A stretch of 64,000 bases of DNA, taken from positions 310,001 to 374,000 of the forward strand of contig NZ_CP049258.1 of the NCBI RefSeq assembly GCF_011046735.1. The letters run 5' to 3'. Below, piece by piece: positions 8,030 through 17,422 of the stretch. A program made the translations under genes and the position numbers. The notes under the pieces were generated by a model. That model was given only the letters and a program-made list of their open reading frames with translations. It searched no databases and was not told the DNA's origin. This stretch comes from Nordella sp. HKS 07 (GTDB lineage Bacteria > Pseudomonadota > Alphaproteobacteria > Rhizobiales > Aestuariivirgaceae). Within the stretch, counting starts at the first letter, position 1; each line of letters begins with the position of its first letter.

Positions 8030-9193
8030 ATGCTGAAGACACCCCTGTCGCGCCGGAATTTCATGCAACGCTCGACCGCATTCGCGGCAGCGATGGCAGC
8101 CGGCGCAAAATTCACCACCACCGCGGCTCATGCCGCGCGTGAGAAAGAACTGAACATCCTGTGTTGGGAAGGCTACAACTCGGCCCAGGTACTCGACCCC
8201 TTCCGCCAGTCGAAGGGCGCCACCGTCAAGGCGGAATCCCTCACCAACGATCCGACCATGGTCAACCGGCTGCGCGCCGGTGAAACGAAGATCTGGGACC
8301 TGATCAACGTCAACAATCCCTGGGCGCGCAAGATCATGGCGCCGGAAGGCCTGATCAAGCCGCTCGATCGCACCGCCTTCGAACCCTATTTCGACAAGAT
8401 GATGCCGGCCTTCAAGGCCCCCTATAAATGGGCGATGGACGAGAAGGGCGAGCAGCTCATCGGCATGGCGCAACGCTTCGGACCCTATTGCTTCGTCGTC
8501 AACACCGACAAGGTGAGCCGCAAGACCGCCGAGGATCAGGGCTGGAATCTCTGGAACGACCCGGCCAACGAGAAGAAATACGGCGTTCTCGAATCCGACG
8601 ACTGGAATGTCTTCAATCTCTGCTGCATCGCCGGCTTCGATCCCTTCAAGGTACATACCGACGACGAGGTCGCCAAGTTCACCGAAACGGCGAAGCGCGT
8701 CTTCAAGGGCGCCAAGGTCGTCGGTGACATCGCCACCATGAACCAGTCACTGGTGTCGGGAGAGATCGACTTCCATATGACCGGCGGCACCTATTCGGCC
8801 TCGCCGGCGCGCGCCGACGGTGCTGCGAATATCCGCGGCATCACGCCGAATTCCGGCCCCATGGAAGGCGGCAAGGGCGGCATCGTCTGGATCGAGATCA
8901 CCTCGCCGGTGAACAATCCGGAGCTGTCGCCGCTCGCCACCGAGTTCCTGCACTATGTGCAGGATCCGAAAGTCGCCCATACCGTCGCCTTCGCCGAAGG
9001 CACCTTCAATCCCGTCGCCCAGATGGGCAACAAGGCGTGCTTCGAACTCTTCAGCAAGGAGGAGCTCGACGCCATCCAGTGGGATTCGCTCGAGGAGGAA
9101 GTGGCGCGCTCGGTCGAGTACGACATCGTCCCCGACTACGACAAGCTGCTCGACATCATGACGGCGGCGAAGAAGGAAGCGTCCGCCGGCTGA
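8030..9193 (+). CDS. Polyamine-type ABC substrate-binding protein with Tat signal
   Basis: A 387-residue periplasmic binding protein of the PotD/PotF type (extracellular solute-binding family 1). The N-terminus has a twin-arginine signal: SRRNFMQRS, a hydrophobic stretch and AHA before the mature ARE start near residue 37. The mature part opens with ELNILCWEGYNSAQVLDPF, typical of spermidine/putrescine-like binders. It is the first gene of a five-gene plus-strand operon (binding protein, ATPase, two permeases, SDR). Tat export implies folding before export, which is not usual for Escherichia coli PotD. The ligand may be a polyamine or another small cation. Confidence 0.9.
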   Translation: MLKTPLSRRNFMQRSTAFAAAMAAGAKFTTTAAHAAREKELNILCWEGYNSAQVLDPFRQSKGATVKAESLTNDPTMVNRLRAGETKIWDLINVNNPWARKIMAPEGLIKPLDRTAFEPYFDKMMPAFKAPYKWAMDEKGEQLIGMAQRFGPYCFVVNTDKVSRKTAEDQGWNLWNDPANEKKYGVLESDDWNVFNLCCIAGFDPFKVHTDDEVAKFTETAKRVFKGAKVVGDIATMNQSLVSGEIDFHMTGGTYSASPARADGAANIRGITPNSGPMEGGKGGIVWIEITSPVNNPELSPLATEFLHYVQDPKVAHTVAFAEGTFNPVAQMGNKACFELFSKEELDAIQWDSLEEEVARSVEYDIVPDYDKLLDIMTAAKKEASAG

Positions 9194-9215
9194 ACCGGAT
9201 CGTCACGCCCAGCAA

Positions 9216-9243
9216 GGCCCCTCCCGCTCGAGCCGGAGGGGCC
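9216..9243 (+). terminator. Stem-loop between binding-protein and ATPase genes
   Basis: GGCCCCTCC at 9216-9224 pairs perfectly with GGAGGGGCC at 9235-9243 around a 10-base loop, followed by AAATCTTCTT. Hairpins at this place in ABC operons often stop part of the transcripts or protect the upstream message, so the binding protein is made in excess. The T-tract is poor, so an attenuator or mRNA-stabilising hairpin is as likely as a true terminator. Confidence 0.5.
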
Positions 9244-9273
9244 AAATCTTCTTAAGATGCTCCCAAGGATTGC

Positions 9274-10341
9274 ATGTCAAAGCGCCCGCCCATCTTGCAG
9301 CTTAGGTCCCTCACCAAGTCCTTCGGCACCTTCAACGCCGTGGACGGCATAGATCTCGACTTTGCCGAGGGCGAGTTCTTCACCATTGTCGGCCCCTCGG
9401 GCTCGGGCAAGACGACCCTCATCCGCATGCTCGCCGGCATGGAGCAGGCGACCGGCGGCGACATCATCCTGGCCGGCACGCGCATCAACGACCTGCCCGC
9501 CAACAAGCGCCCCACCTGCATGGTGTTCCAGTCGCTCGCTCTCTTTCCGCACCGTTCCGTCGGCGAGAACATCGAGTTTCCGCTCAAGATCAAAGGCGTC
9601 GATCCGGCCAGCCGCAAAACGCGCGCGCTGGCATTGCTCGATCAGCTGCGCCTGCCGCAGAATTATTACGACAAGTCCGTACTGCGCTGCTCTGGCGGCG
9701 AACGCCAGCGCGTGGCGCTCGCCCGGGCACTCGCCTTCGATCCTAAGATCCTGTTCTTCGACGAGCCCTTGTCGGCGATCGACTACAAGCTGCGCAAGAC
9801 GCTGGAGAAGGAACTCAAGGACATCCACCGCGAGACCGGCAAGACCTTCGTCTACATCACCCATTCCCTCGAAGAGGCGATGGTGATGTCGGATCGCATC
9901 GGCGTCATGCGTTCAGGCAAGCTGGTGCAGGTCGGCACTCCGAACGAAATCTATTCCGCGCCCAAGGACAAGTTCGTCTCCGAATTCATGGGCGACGTCA
10001 ATGTCATCCCGGTGAACATGAATGGCAGCCGGACGATCACCGCCGACACGTTCGACAAGACCTTCAATGTCGCCGCCATCCCGCCGTCCTTCAGCAAGGG
10101 CCATCTCGTCATAAGGCCGGAATTCGTCCGCTTCGTCGACCAGGCGAAGGACGCCGAGAATGTGCTGGAAGGCAAGCTCTATAACGAATATGCGCTGGGC
10201 TCGCGCATCCAGTACCAGGTGCGCGTCGGCGACAATGTCTTCATCGTCGAGAAGCTGCGCCAGCAATCCTCCAGTCTCCAGCGCGACCAGACCGTGCTTA
10301 TCGGCTGGGACGCGAAGGATTCCATCCTGGTGACAGGCTGA
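9274..10341 (+). CDS. ABC transporter ATP-binding protein, PotA type
   Basis: A 355-residue ATPase that drives import by the two following permeases. Walker A is GPSGSGKTT near residue 39, the Q-loop lies in CMVFQSLALFPHRSV, the signature is [15 protein letters not shown] near residue 140 and Walker B is ILFFDEPLSAID. The last ~110 residues form the TOBE-like regulatory domain seen in polyamine and sugar importers. One oddity is CSGG in place of the usual LSGG signature start. The stop overlaps the next gene's ATG by one base (TGATG). Confidence 0.93.
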   Translation: MSKRPPILQLRSLTKSFGTFNAVDGIDLDFAEGEFFTIVGPSGSGKTTLIRMLAGMEQATGGDIILAGTRINDLPANKRPTCMVFQSLALFPHRSVGENIEFPLKIKGVDPASRKTRALALLDQLRLPQNYYDKSVLRCSGGERQRVALARALAFDPKILFFDEPLSAIDYKLRKTLEKELKDIHRETGKTFVYITHSLEEAMVMSDRIGVMRSGKLVQVGTPNEIYSAPKDKFVSEFMGDVNVIPVNMNGSRTITADTFDKTFNVAAIPPSFSKGHLVIRPEFVRFVDQAKDAENVLEGKLYNEYALGSRIQYQVRVGDNVFIVEKLRQQSSSLQRDQTVLIGWDAKDSILVTG

Positions 10342-11207
10342 TGGCGGCCCTTCACGAGAACGGCAAAATCCTCTCGCAGGGCGCGTGCAATGCGCTGCCG
10401 GTGATGATTTTCATGGCCCTGGGCTTCGCCGCCCCCCTCCTCGCGGTGATCGCCTACAGCTTCATGCCGCCGCGTTCCTTCGGCCTCACCCACACGCCGA
10501 CCCTCGCCAACTATGCCGATATTTTCACCAGCAACAGCTATATCTCCTTCGGCTGGTCGATGCTCTTTGCCGCCCTCACCGTGTGTATTCTGGCGGTGAT
10601 CTGCTACCCGATCGCCTACGGCCTGGCGTGTCTCTTCGGCCGTTGGTCGCCGATCCTGACGCTGCTTTTCACCATTCCGCTCTTCGTGTCGGAGAATGTC
10701 CGCCTCTATGGCTGGATCCTCTTCTTCATCAAGAACGGGGTGCTCCTGGGCACGCTCAAATCCTGGTTCGGCATCGAGCCGGAAAGCATTCTGTTTACGC
10801 CGGGCGTGGTGCTGCTCGGCATGGTCTATGTCTATCTCCCCTTCATGCTGTTCCCGATGACGCTCGGCGTCTCGATGGTGCCGAACGAGACCCGCGAGGC
10901 CGCACGCGATCTTGGCGCCTCCCGCTTCCAGGTCTTCCGCGAGGTCGATCTGCCTTTGTCGATGCCCGGCATCATGATCGGCCTCCTTCTCACTTTCGTG
11001 CTCGCCGTCGGCGCCATCGCCGAGGCGAAGGTGCTGGGCGGCCAGACCATCATACCGATCACCCATGATATCGAGATCGCCTTCACCTATGCGCAGAACT
11101 GGCCCCTGGGCGCCGCATTGGCCGTGCTCCTGATGCTCGTCGTCGGCACGCTGGTGATGCTGGTGCTCAAGCGGTTCGATCTCGACGCCATTCTGGGGCG
11201 GAGGTGA
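10341..11207 (+). CDS. ABC transporter permease, PotB type
   Basis: A 288-residue inner-membrane permease with six predicted hydrophobic helices. The cytoplasmic EAA loop that docks on the ATPase reads EAARDLGASRFQVFREVDLPLSMPG (about residues 186-210). This is the first of two permeases. The ATG overlaps the ATPase stop, and the next permease starts 4 bases after its stop, so translation of the set is coupled. Confidence 0.92.
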   Translation: MAALHENGKILSQGACNALPVMIFMALGFAAPLLAVIAYSFMPPRSFGLTHTPTLANYADIFTSNSYISFGWSMLFAALTVCILAVICYPIAYGLACLFGRWSPILTLLFTIPLFVSENVRLYGWILFFIKNGVLLGTLKSWFGIEPESILFTPGVVLLGMVYVYLPFMLFPMTLGVSMVPNETREAARDLGASRFQVFREVDLPLSMPGIMIGLLLTFVLAVGAIAEAKVLGGQTIIPITHDIEIAFTYAQNWPLGAALAVLLMLVVGTLVMLVLKRFDLDAILGRR

Positions 11208-11210
11208 GCC

Positions 11211-12002
11211 ATGACTGATCGTGGCCGCCGCGCATTGATCTGGACCTGGACGCTCGCCGTCCTGGTCTTTCTCTATCTGCCGGCGCTGTGCATCCTGCTC
11301 GCTTCGCTGACCTCGAGCCGCTACTTTCTGTTCCCCATCCAGAAATGGGGACTCGACTGGTGGCGCAAGACCTTCGAGTCGCTCGAAATCCGCCAGCTCT
11401 TCGCCAATTCGATCACCATCGCCTTCTGCGTCATGGTGATCGCCGTGGTCATCGCCTTCTTCGGGGCACTGGCCTTCGCCCGCTACAATTGGAAAGGCCG
11501 CACCACCTTCCAGAAGATCGTGCTGCTGCCGATCTTCTTCCCGCAATCCGTGCTGGGCCTCGCCCTGCTCCTCTGGTTCAACGCCCTCGGCATCCAGACC
11601 TCCTGGATGACCGCCATCTTCGCCCATCTCGTATGGATCATCCCGGTGGTGACGCTGGTCATCTCCATCCAGGTCTATAGCTTCGACCCGGCGCTCGAGG
11701 AGGCGGCATTCGATCTCGGCGCCTCGCGCTTCCAGGTTTTCCGCGAAGTGACGCTGCCCGTCCTCCTGCCGGGCATCGTCTCCGGCGCCTTCTTCGCCTT
11801 CCTTCTGTCCTGGGGCAACTTCCCTCTGTCGCTCTTCACGACCGGCGCCGACGTGACCATCCCCAAATATCTCTACGCCAAGATGGTCGCGGGCTACACG
11901 CCGGGTGTTCCGGTCCTCGGCACCGTATCGACCTTCGGCGCGGCCCTTCTTCTGCTGGGCGGCTACTGGCTGGTCACCCTGCACCGGCGCGCACAATCAT
12001 GA
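11211..12002 (+). CDS. ABC transporter permease, PotC type
   Basis: A 263-residue inner-membrane permease, the partner of the upstream PotB-type protein. Six hydrophobic helices are visible, and the EAA loop EEAAFDLGASRFQVFREVTLPVLLPG lies at about residues 163-188. Together with the binding protein and ATPase this gives a complete importer. An SDR gene follows after 24 bases with its own AGAGAGGAAAT ribosome-binding region. Confidence 0.92.
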   Translation: MTDRGRRALIWTWTLAVLVFLYLPALCILLASLTSSRYFLFPIQKWGLDWWRKTFESLEIRQLFANSITIAFCVMVIAVVIAFFGALAFARYNWKGRTTFQKIVLLPIFFPQSVLGLALLLWFNALGIQTSWMTAIFAHLVWIIPVVTLVISIQVYSFDPALEEAAFDLGASRFQVFREVTLPVLLPGIVSGAFFAFLLSWGNFPLSLFTTGADVTIPKYLYAKMVAGYTPGVPVLGTVSTFGAALLLLGGYWLVTLHRRAQS

Positions 12003-12026
12003 AAAAACGAGAGAGGAAATGCATTC

Positions 12027-12806
12027 ATGTTTTCGTCATTGAAGGACAGATCGGTTCTGGTCACCGGCGGCAGCAAGGGCATCGGGAAGGGCATTGCGCG
12101 TGTCTTCGCCAAGGCCGGCTGCAAGGTGCTGATCACCGCACGCAATGAGGATGTGGCCAAGGCCGCCGCTGCCGAACTGAGCGCAGGCGGAGGTACCGTC
12201 GCCGCCTTCGCCGCTGACGTCACCGACTACAAAAGCATGCAGAAGGCGGCCGACTTCGCGGTCAAGACGCATGGCGGACTCGACGTGCTCTGCGCCAATG
12301 CCGGCATCTTCCCGCAGGTGAAGATCGAGGACATGTCGGACGAGACCTGGGACGTGACCGTCGACACTAATCTCAAGGGCACGTTTCTGTCGGTGAAAGC
12401 CTGCCTGCCGGCGCTGAAGAGAAGCGGCGAGGGCCGCATCATCATCACCTCGTCCATTACCGGTCCGGTGACCGGCTTCCCCGGCTGGACGCATTACGGC
12501 GCCACCAAGGCCGGCCAGCTCGGCTTCATGCGCACCGCCTGCATGGAGCTCGCCAAGTTCGGCATCACCGTGAATGCCGTCATGCCGGGCAATATCGCCA
12601 CCGAAGGCCTGGCCGGTCTTGGCCCCGATTACGAGAAGACCATGGCCGCCTCGATCCCGCTGAAGCGCCTCGGCAAGGTCGAGGATATCGGCTATGCGGC
12701 GCTCTACTTCGCGACCAAGGAAGCGGGCTATGTGACCGGCCAGACGATCATCGTCGATGGCGGCCAGATCGTGCCCGAGTCGATCGAGGCCATCAATCAG
12801 GCTTGA
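12027..12806 (+). CDS. Short-chain dehydrogenase/reductase (FabG-like)
   Basis: A 259-residue classical SDR, NAD(P)-dependent. The cofactor motif is TGGSKGIGKGIA (residues 13-24), NAG is in CANAGIF, and the active site is Ser in ITSSITG with YGATK (Tyr and Lys) near residues 155-159. The C-terminus has the usual GQTIIVDGGQ. It closes the importer operon, so it probably oxidises or reduces the imported compound or a product. FabG-like resemblance alone does not imply fatty-acid synthesis. Confidence 0.88.
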   Translation: MFSSLKDRSVLVTGGSKGIGKGIARVFAKAGCKVLITARNEDVAKAAAAELSAGGGTVAAFAADVTDYKSMQKAADFAVKTHGGLDVLCANAGIFPQVKIEDMSDETWDVTVDTNLKGTFLSVKACLPALKRSGEGRIIITSSITGPVTGFPGWTHYGATKAGQLGFMRTACMELAKFGITVNAVMPGNIATEGLAGLGPDYEKTMAASIPLKRLGKVEDIGYAALYFATKEAGYVTGQTIIVDGGQIVPESIEAINQA

Positions 12807-12816
12807 TCCTACGGAG

Positions 12817-12847
12817 GGTGATGTTCTCATTCACCATCACCTTCTCT
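12817..12847 (+). terminator. Probable terminator of the importer-SDR operon
   Basis: GGTGATG at 12817-12823 pairs with CATCACC at 12835-12841 around an 11-base loop, followed by TTCTCTT. It sits 10 bases past the SDR stop. The stem is short and the T-run interrupted, so it is a moderate candidate. Confidence 0.42.
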
Positions 12848-12857
12848 TCAAGGAAGT

Positions 12858-13229
12858 TTACGTGGCGATATAATCATCCTTCGGATATCGGGTTTCGTCG
12901 CGGCCCAATTGAAGGATCGAAACGATAGACAAGGGACCGACGGGCATGAGCGTGAGCATCGTCCTCGCCCGCCGATCACCAACGGAGAGTTCGCGGGCCG
13001 CGCCATGGCTTGGGGGCTTCGCTACCATCGGCCGCGACAGGCGAGCGGGCACCTGTGGCATGCGCCGGGCTTGCGTTCCATGAGGCCGCACGCCGCCTGA
13101 TGTGCCGAGCATATTGTCCACCAGCATCATGATGACCGCGACGATCGCCTCCAGGCTCCGCCCGATCTGTGCTGTCCATTGCCCGACCAAGTGGCGGAGC
13201 GTCCCTGGTTCGCCAGCGTTCTTGCTCAT
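12858..13229 (-). CDS. Small hypothetical protein (doubtful)
   Basis: A 123-codon minus-strand frame with ATG at 13229 and a fair ribosome-binding site (AAGGAATCTCCGAG just upstream). The protein starts MSKNAGEPGTLRHLVGQW and has one hydrophobic stretch (AIVAVIMMLVDNML). The second half is Arg/Pro-rich and looks like translated non-coding DNA. No family is recognised. It could be a small gene whose 3' half has been replaced, at the left rim of the repeat-rich region. Confidence 0.3.
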   Translation of the reverse strand: MSKNAGEPGTLRHLVGQWTAQIGRSLEAIVAVIMMLVDNMLGTSGGVRPHGTQARRMPQVPARLSRPMVAKPPSHGAARELSVGDRRARTMLTLMPVGPLSIVSILQLGRDETRYPKDDYIAT

Positions 13230-13734
13230 CTCGGAGATTCCTTTGTGGGTTTGAAGCGAACCGCGCCGGGTCATGAATATTTACGTGGCGAATATTCGGG
13301 AAAGGATTTGTTCGGCGACGCGTGCCCGCCACAATCCAAAGATCGGAGACACATTCCGGACCCTGACATTTCCAAACACCACGACCCGGCCCACAACTGC
13401 AAGAGGAAAATGCCGGAAATTACTTCTCGTGAAGAAACAGGCAGACCGGTCTTTGCTGCAGAATTTGGTCGCTATCGGGGCATAGCTGACATCGCCGGAA
13501 TTGTTGCTGGCGCGACCACGGCCGCGAATGACCCACACCGGACAAAGAAAACCCGCAACCAGGCAATCGGCAAATGTTGCCGCGCGTCTCTGTTGGTCAG
13601 AGCGCGTACTCCCTGGTCTTCTGAAGACCGCCTTGAGGTTGCGAAAACGGCTTTCTAGCGGGTCGAAATTACCTTAACTTGCAAAAAGTTCTCAACGGCT
13701 TACAATTGCATGATAAAACGGCGGCGAGACGGCG
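13230..13734. other. Intergenic region with one repeat-A copy
   Basis: About 500 bp before the oxidoreductase operon. No convincing gene is seen. Bases 13454-13545 match repeat A in shortened form (CGCTATCGGGGCATAGC core, then GCGAATGACCCA). The rest shows no structure I can name. Confidence 0.5.
13454..13545 (+). repeat. Repeat A, copy 1 (5' end degenerate)
   Basis: Shares GAATTTGGTCGCTATCGGGG, the CATAGCTGACAT block, TTGCTGGC and GCGAATGACCCA with the other repeat-A copies. The TGGCCCATCGCGTCA start found elsewhere is missing. Non-coding; it lies upstream of the 2-oxoacid oxidoreductase operon. Confidence 0.65.
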
Positions 13735-15588
13735 ATGGAGATTGCGCAAGACGCTGAAACAGCACCGTCCGATGCGGCGAAGGCCAAGTCCGGACGGCCG
13801 CCAACCGATATTTCGAATCCGGACTATTTCCACAAGGTCGTCGATTGCCAATGGGCCTGCCCGGCGCATACGCCGGTGCCCGAATATATTCGCCTTATCG
13901 CCGCCGGCCGCTACAGCGATGCCTATCTCGTAAATTGGTATTCGAACGTGTTCCCCGGCATTCTGGGGCGCACCTGTGACCGGCCCTGCGAGCCGGCCTG
14001 CCGGCGCGGAAGGGTTGAGGCGGAGCCGGTTGCGATTTGCCGACTGAAGCGCGTAGCGGCCGACAACAAGGGTGATGTCCGTACTGTACTGCCCAAGGCT
14101 CCGCGCCAGAAGAACGGAAAGCGCATCGCATTGGTGGGAGCCGGGCCCGCGTCGCTGACCGTCGCCCGTGATCTCGCTCCGCTTGGTTACGAGCTCATCG
14201 TTTACGACGGCGAGCAGAAGACGGGCGGCATGATCCGCAGCCAAATTCCCCGCTTTCGCCTGCCTGAGGAGGTGATCGACGAGGAAGTTGGCTACATCGT
14301 CGATATGGGCCATATCGAAATACGCACCGGCGAACCGGTGAGCAGCATGCGGACTCTGCTTTCGCAAGGCTTCGACGCGATTTTCGTGGGGAGTGGCGCG
14401 CCACGCGGCCGCGATCTCGATATTCCGGGCCGCCGCGAGGCAGCGGAGCACATCCATATTGGCATCGACTGGCTTGCCAATGTCTCATTCGGCCATAGCG
14501 AGCGGATCGGGAGCCGCGTGGTGGTTCTCGGCGGTGGTAACACCGCGATGGATTGCTGTCGTACCGCCAGGCGGGTAGGCGGCGAAGACGTCAAGGTGGT
14601 GGTGCGCTCGGGCTTCGAGGAGATGAAGGCTTCACCCTGGGAGAAGGAGGATGCTACCCACGAGGGCATCCCCATCCTCAACTATCACGTGCCCAAGGCC
14701 TTCACCCACGACGGTGGCCGCCTCACCGGCGTCCTCTTCGAAAAAGTTGCTGCGCAATGGGGACTGAACGGCGAGCGGCAGCTTGTCGCAACGGGCGAGC
14801 CCGATGTCCACATCGAATGTGACGATGTGCTGGTCGCCATCGGCCAGGAGAATGCGTTTCCGTGGATCGAGCGTGATGTGGGTCTCGAATTCGACCGTGC
14901 CGGCCTGCCGCGCCTCAACTCCAAGACCATGCAGTCGAGCCTCCCCAACGTCTTCTTCGGCGGCGATGCGGCCTTCGGCCCCAAGAACATCATTTGGGCC
15001 GTCGCCCATGGCCATGACGCGGCGATCTCCATCGATCGATACTGTCAGGGCATGCCGCTGACCGAACGCCCGCCCCCCATGGTCAATCTCGTCTCGCAGA
15101 AGATGGGCATCCACGAATGGAGCTACGACAACGAGATCTCCCTCGACCGGCGCTACAAGGTGCCGCTGCGCGACCAGAAGGTGACACTCTCAGACCTCAA
15201 GGCGGAGGTCGAACTCGGCTTCGATCGCGCCCGCGCGCTTGCCGAGACCCAGCGCTGCCTCAATTGCGATGTGCAGACGGTCTTCTCCCGCGAGCTCTGC
15301 ATCGAATGCGATGAATGCGTCGACATCTGCCCGGTCGACTGCATCAACTTCACCGAAAATGGGCCGGAGATGGAGCTGCGCTCGCGCCTGCGTGTGCCGG
15401 CAACGAACTTGAATCAGGACCTTTATGTTTCGGACACCCTGAAGACCCACCGCGTCATGGTGAAGGACGAGGACCTGTGTCTCCATTGCGGATTGTGCGC
15501 CGAGCGCTGCCCGACCGGCGCCTGGGACATGCAGCGATTCCTGCTCGACATGCGGCTTGCTTATGAGAATGGCGGGTGTCGATCGTGA
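13735..15588 (+). CDS. FAD/NAD(P)-dependent iron-sulfur oxidoreductase (GltD-like) with C-terminal ferredoxin domain
   Basis: A 617-residue protein fusing a glutamate-synthase-small-subunit-like flavoprotein to a two-cluster ferredoxin. Residues about 40-90 carry the N-terminal Cys sets CQWACPAHTPVPEY and CDRPCEPACRRG. LVGAGPASLTVARDL (near residue 135) is the first dinucleotide-binding loop and VVLGGGNTAMDC (near residue 263) the second. The C-terminal part has CIECDECVDICPVDC and CLHCGLCAERCP, two 4Fe-4S motifs. Its stop overlaps the next subunit start by 4 bases (GTGA). Such proteins pass electrons between NAD(P)H and the 2-oxoacid oxidoreductase encoded downstream. The direction of flow is inferred, not visible. 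Confidence 0.88.
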   Translation: MEIAQDAETAPSDAAKAKSGRPPTDISNPDYFHKVVDCQWACPAHTPVPEYIRLIAAGRYSDAYLVNWYSNVFPGILGRTCDRPCEPACRRGRVEAEPVAICRLKRVAADNKGDVRTVLPKAPRQKNGKRIALVGAGPASLTVARDLAPLGYELIVYDGEQKTGGMIRSQIPRFRLPEEVIDEEVGYIVDMGHIEIRTGEPVSSMRTLLSQGFDAIFVGSGAPRGRDLDIPGRREAAEHIHIGIDWLANVSFGHSERIGSRVVVLGGGNTAMDCCRTARRVGGEDVKVVVRSGFEEMKASPWEKEDATHEGIPILNYHVPKAFTHDGGRLTGVLFEKVAAQWGLNGERQLVATGEPDVHIECDDVLVAIGQENAFPWIERDVGLEFDRAGLPRLNSKTMQSSLPNVFFGGDAAFGPKNIIWAVAHGHDAAISIDRYCQGMPLTERPPPMVNLVSQKMGIHEWSYDNEISLDRRYKVPLRDQKVTLSDLKAEVELGFDRARALAETQRCLNCDVQTVFSRELCIECDECVDICPVDCINFTENGPEMELRSRLRVPATNLNQDLYVSDTLKTHRVMVKDEDLCLHCGLCAERCPTGAWDMQRFLLDMRLAYENGGCRS

Positions 15589-17422
15589 AGCTCACCGCTA
15601 CCAACGATTTCGTCGCAAAGTTCGCCAATGTAAATGGCTCGGGTTCAGCTTCCGCCAACCGCCTCTTTGCCCGCTCGATCCTACGCATGGGCGTGCCGGT
15701 CGCTTCGCGTAATATCTTTCCCTCCAATATCCAGGGGCTGCCGACATGGTATGAAGTGAGGGTGACCGAGGCCGGCTACCGCGGTCGGCGCGGCGGCAGC
15801 ATCGACCTCATGGTGGCGATGAATCCTCAGACCTGGGACCAGGATATGAGGGAGATCGAACGGGGGGCTACCTCTTCTACGATTCTACACGGGTGATCCC
15901 GGCGAGCAAGTTCCGTCACGACATCAACGTTATCGGCATGCCTCTCACTGCGATCTGCAACGAGCACTATTCCGACCCGCGCCAGCGCCAGCTCTTCAAA
16001 AACATCATCTATGTCGGAGCACTTGCCGAGCTTCTCGGCATCGATATCGCCGAGACCGAGCACCTCATTGCCGAGCAGTTCAAGGGCAAGGACAAGCTAA
16101 TCCCTGCCAATCTCGAGGCCTTACATATGGGCCACGACCACGCCGCTGCCCATCTTGTGGGAGCGTCCGGCCTCAAGGTGAAGCGCGCCAATGCCGTGGG
16201 CAACCGCATCATCATCGACGGCAATGATGCCGCGGCGCTGGGCGCGGTCTATGGGGGGGCAACCGTCGCCGCCTGGTATCCGATCACACCGTCAACCGCG
16301 CTCGCGGAAGCCTTCGCGAAGTATTGCAGGCGCTACCGCGTCGAACCCGAGACCGGCCTCAGCCGCTGCGCCGTCGTGCAGGCCGAAGACGAGATCGCCG
16401 CCATCGGCATGGTCATCGGTGCTTCATGGAATGGTGCTCGAGCATTCACCGCGACGTCGGGACCCGGCATATCGTTGATGCAGGAATTCTTCGGCCTTGC
16501 GTATTTCGCGGAAGTGCCGGCAGTCATCTTCGATGTCCAGCGCGGTGGACCCTCAACGGGCCTTCCGACACGCACCCAGCAGTCGGACATTCTGCTCACT
16601 GCCTATGCTTCCCACGGCGACACGAAGCATGTTTTGCTCTTCCCGGAAGATCCGAAAGAGTGCTTCGAATTTGCAAGCCTCGCCTTCGATCTAGCCGACC
16701 GGCTCCAGACGCCGGTGTTCGTCATGCTCGACCTCGATATCGGGATGAATGAATGGCTGTGCGAGCCACTGGCTTGGGACGATCGGCGCCGTATGGATCG
16801 TGGCAAAGTGTTGAGGGCAGAAGAACTCGAAGCGAGTCGCGATTTCGGTCGCTATTTTGACGTCGACGGCGACGGCATTCCTATGCGGACCTATCCGGGC
16901 GCCCATCCGGCGAAAGGCGCCTTCTTCACCCGCGGCACCTCGCACGATCGCTACGCCCGCTACAGCGAGGAGCCCTCGGTCTACACGGATAACATGCAGC
17001 GCCTGGCACGCAAGTTCGAAACCGCAAAGTCACTAGTTCCGAAACCCGTCATGCGACCCGCTGGCCAGCCCGCATCAATGGGCGCGATCTTTTTCGGATC
17101 GACGTCAGCAGCTATGGAAGAAGCGATCGCCGCGCTTGAAGCAAGGGGCATCTATTTAGACCACATGCGGTTGCGCGCCTTTCCTTTCTCGGAGGAGGTG
17201 ACCGACTTTATCCTCTCGCACGATCAGGTCTTCGTCATTGAGCAGAATCGCGACGCCCAGATGCGGGCGCTACTGAGTAACGAATGCGCCCTCGATCCCG
17301 CGCGCCTTATTCCTGTTACTCACTATAGCGGCGTGCCCATCACCGCGCGTTACATCACAGAGGAGATTGCCCGGCATTTCGTTGTCCGTGCCGGCGAACA
17401 TCAACAGAAAGCGGCGGAATGA
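15585..17422 (+). CDS. 2-oxoacid:acceptor oxidoreductase, fused gamma-alpha subunit, frameshifted
   Basis: Two frames together make one KorA-type subunit. Bases 15585-15867 encode the gamma domain (TNDFVAKFANVNGSGSASA, then WYEVRVTEAGYRGR). The frame then breaks in a G6 run at 15862-15867; seven G would restore EIERGGYLFYDSTRVIPASK and continue into the alpha part, read from about 15893 to 17422. The alpha part has ITPSTALAEAFAKY and the pyrimidine-binding-type GARAFTATSGPGISLM. The enzyme decarboxylates a 2-oxoacid with CoA and passes electrons to the Fe-S partner. Start GTG at 15585 overlaps the upstream stop, and the end overlaps korB by 4 bases. Without the shift the length and domain order are normal. 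The shift may be a sequencing error or a real lesion. Confidence 0.8.

Noticed and set aside
10179-11996. A 605-codon minus-strand open frame opposite the permease genes
   Set aside because: Composition is Glu/Asp/His/Gly-rich without any fold, and it is exactly antisense to two clear permeases; a product of high GC at third positions.
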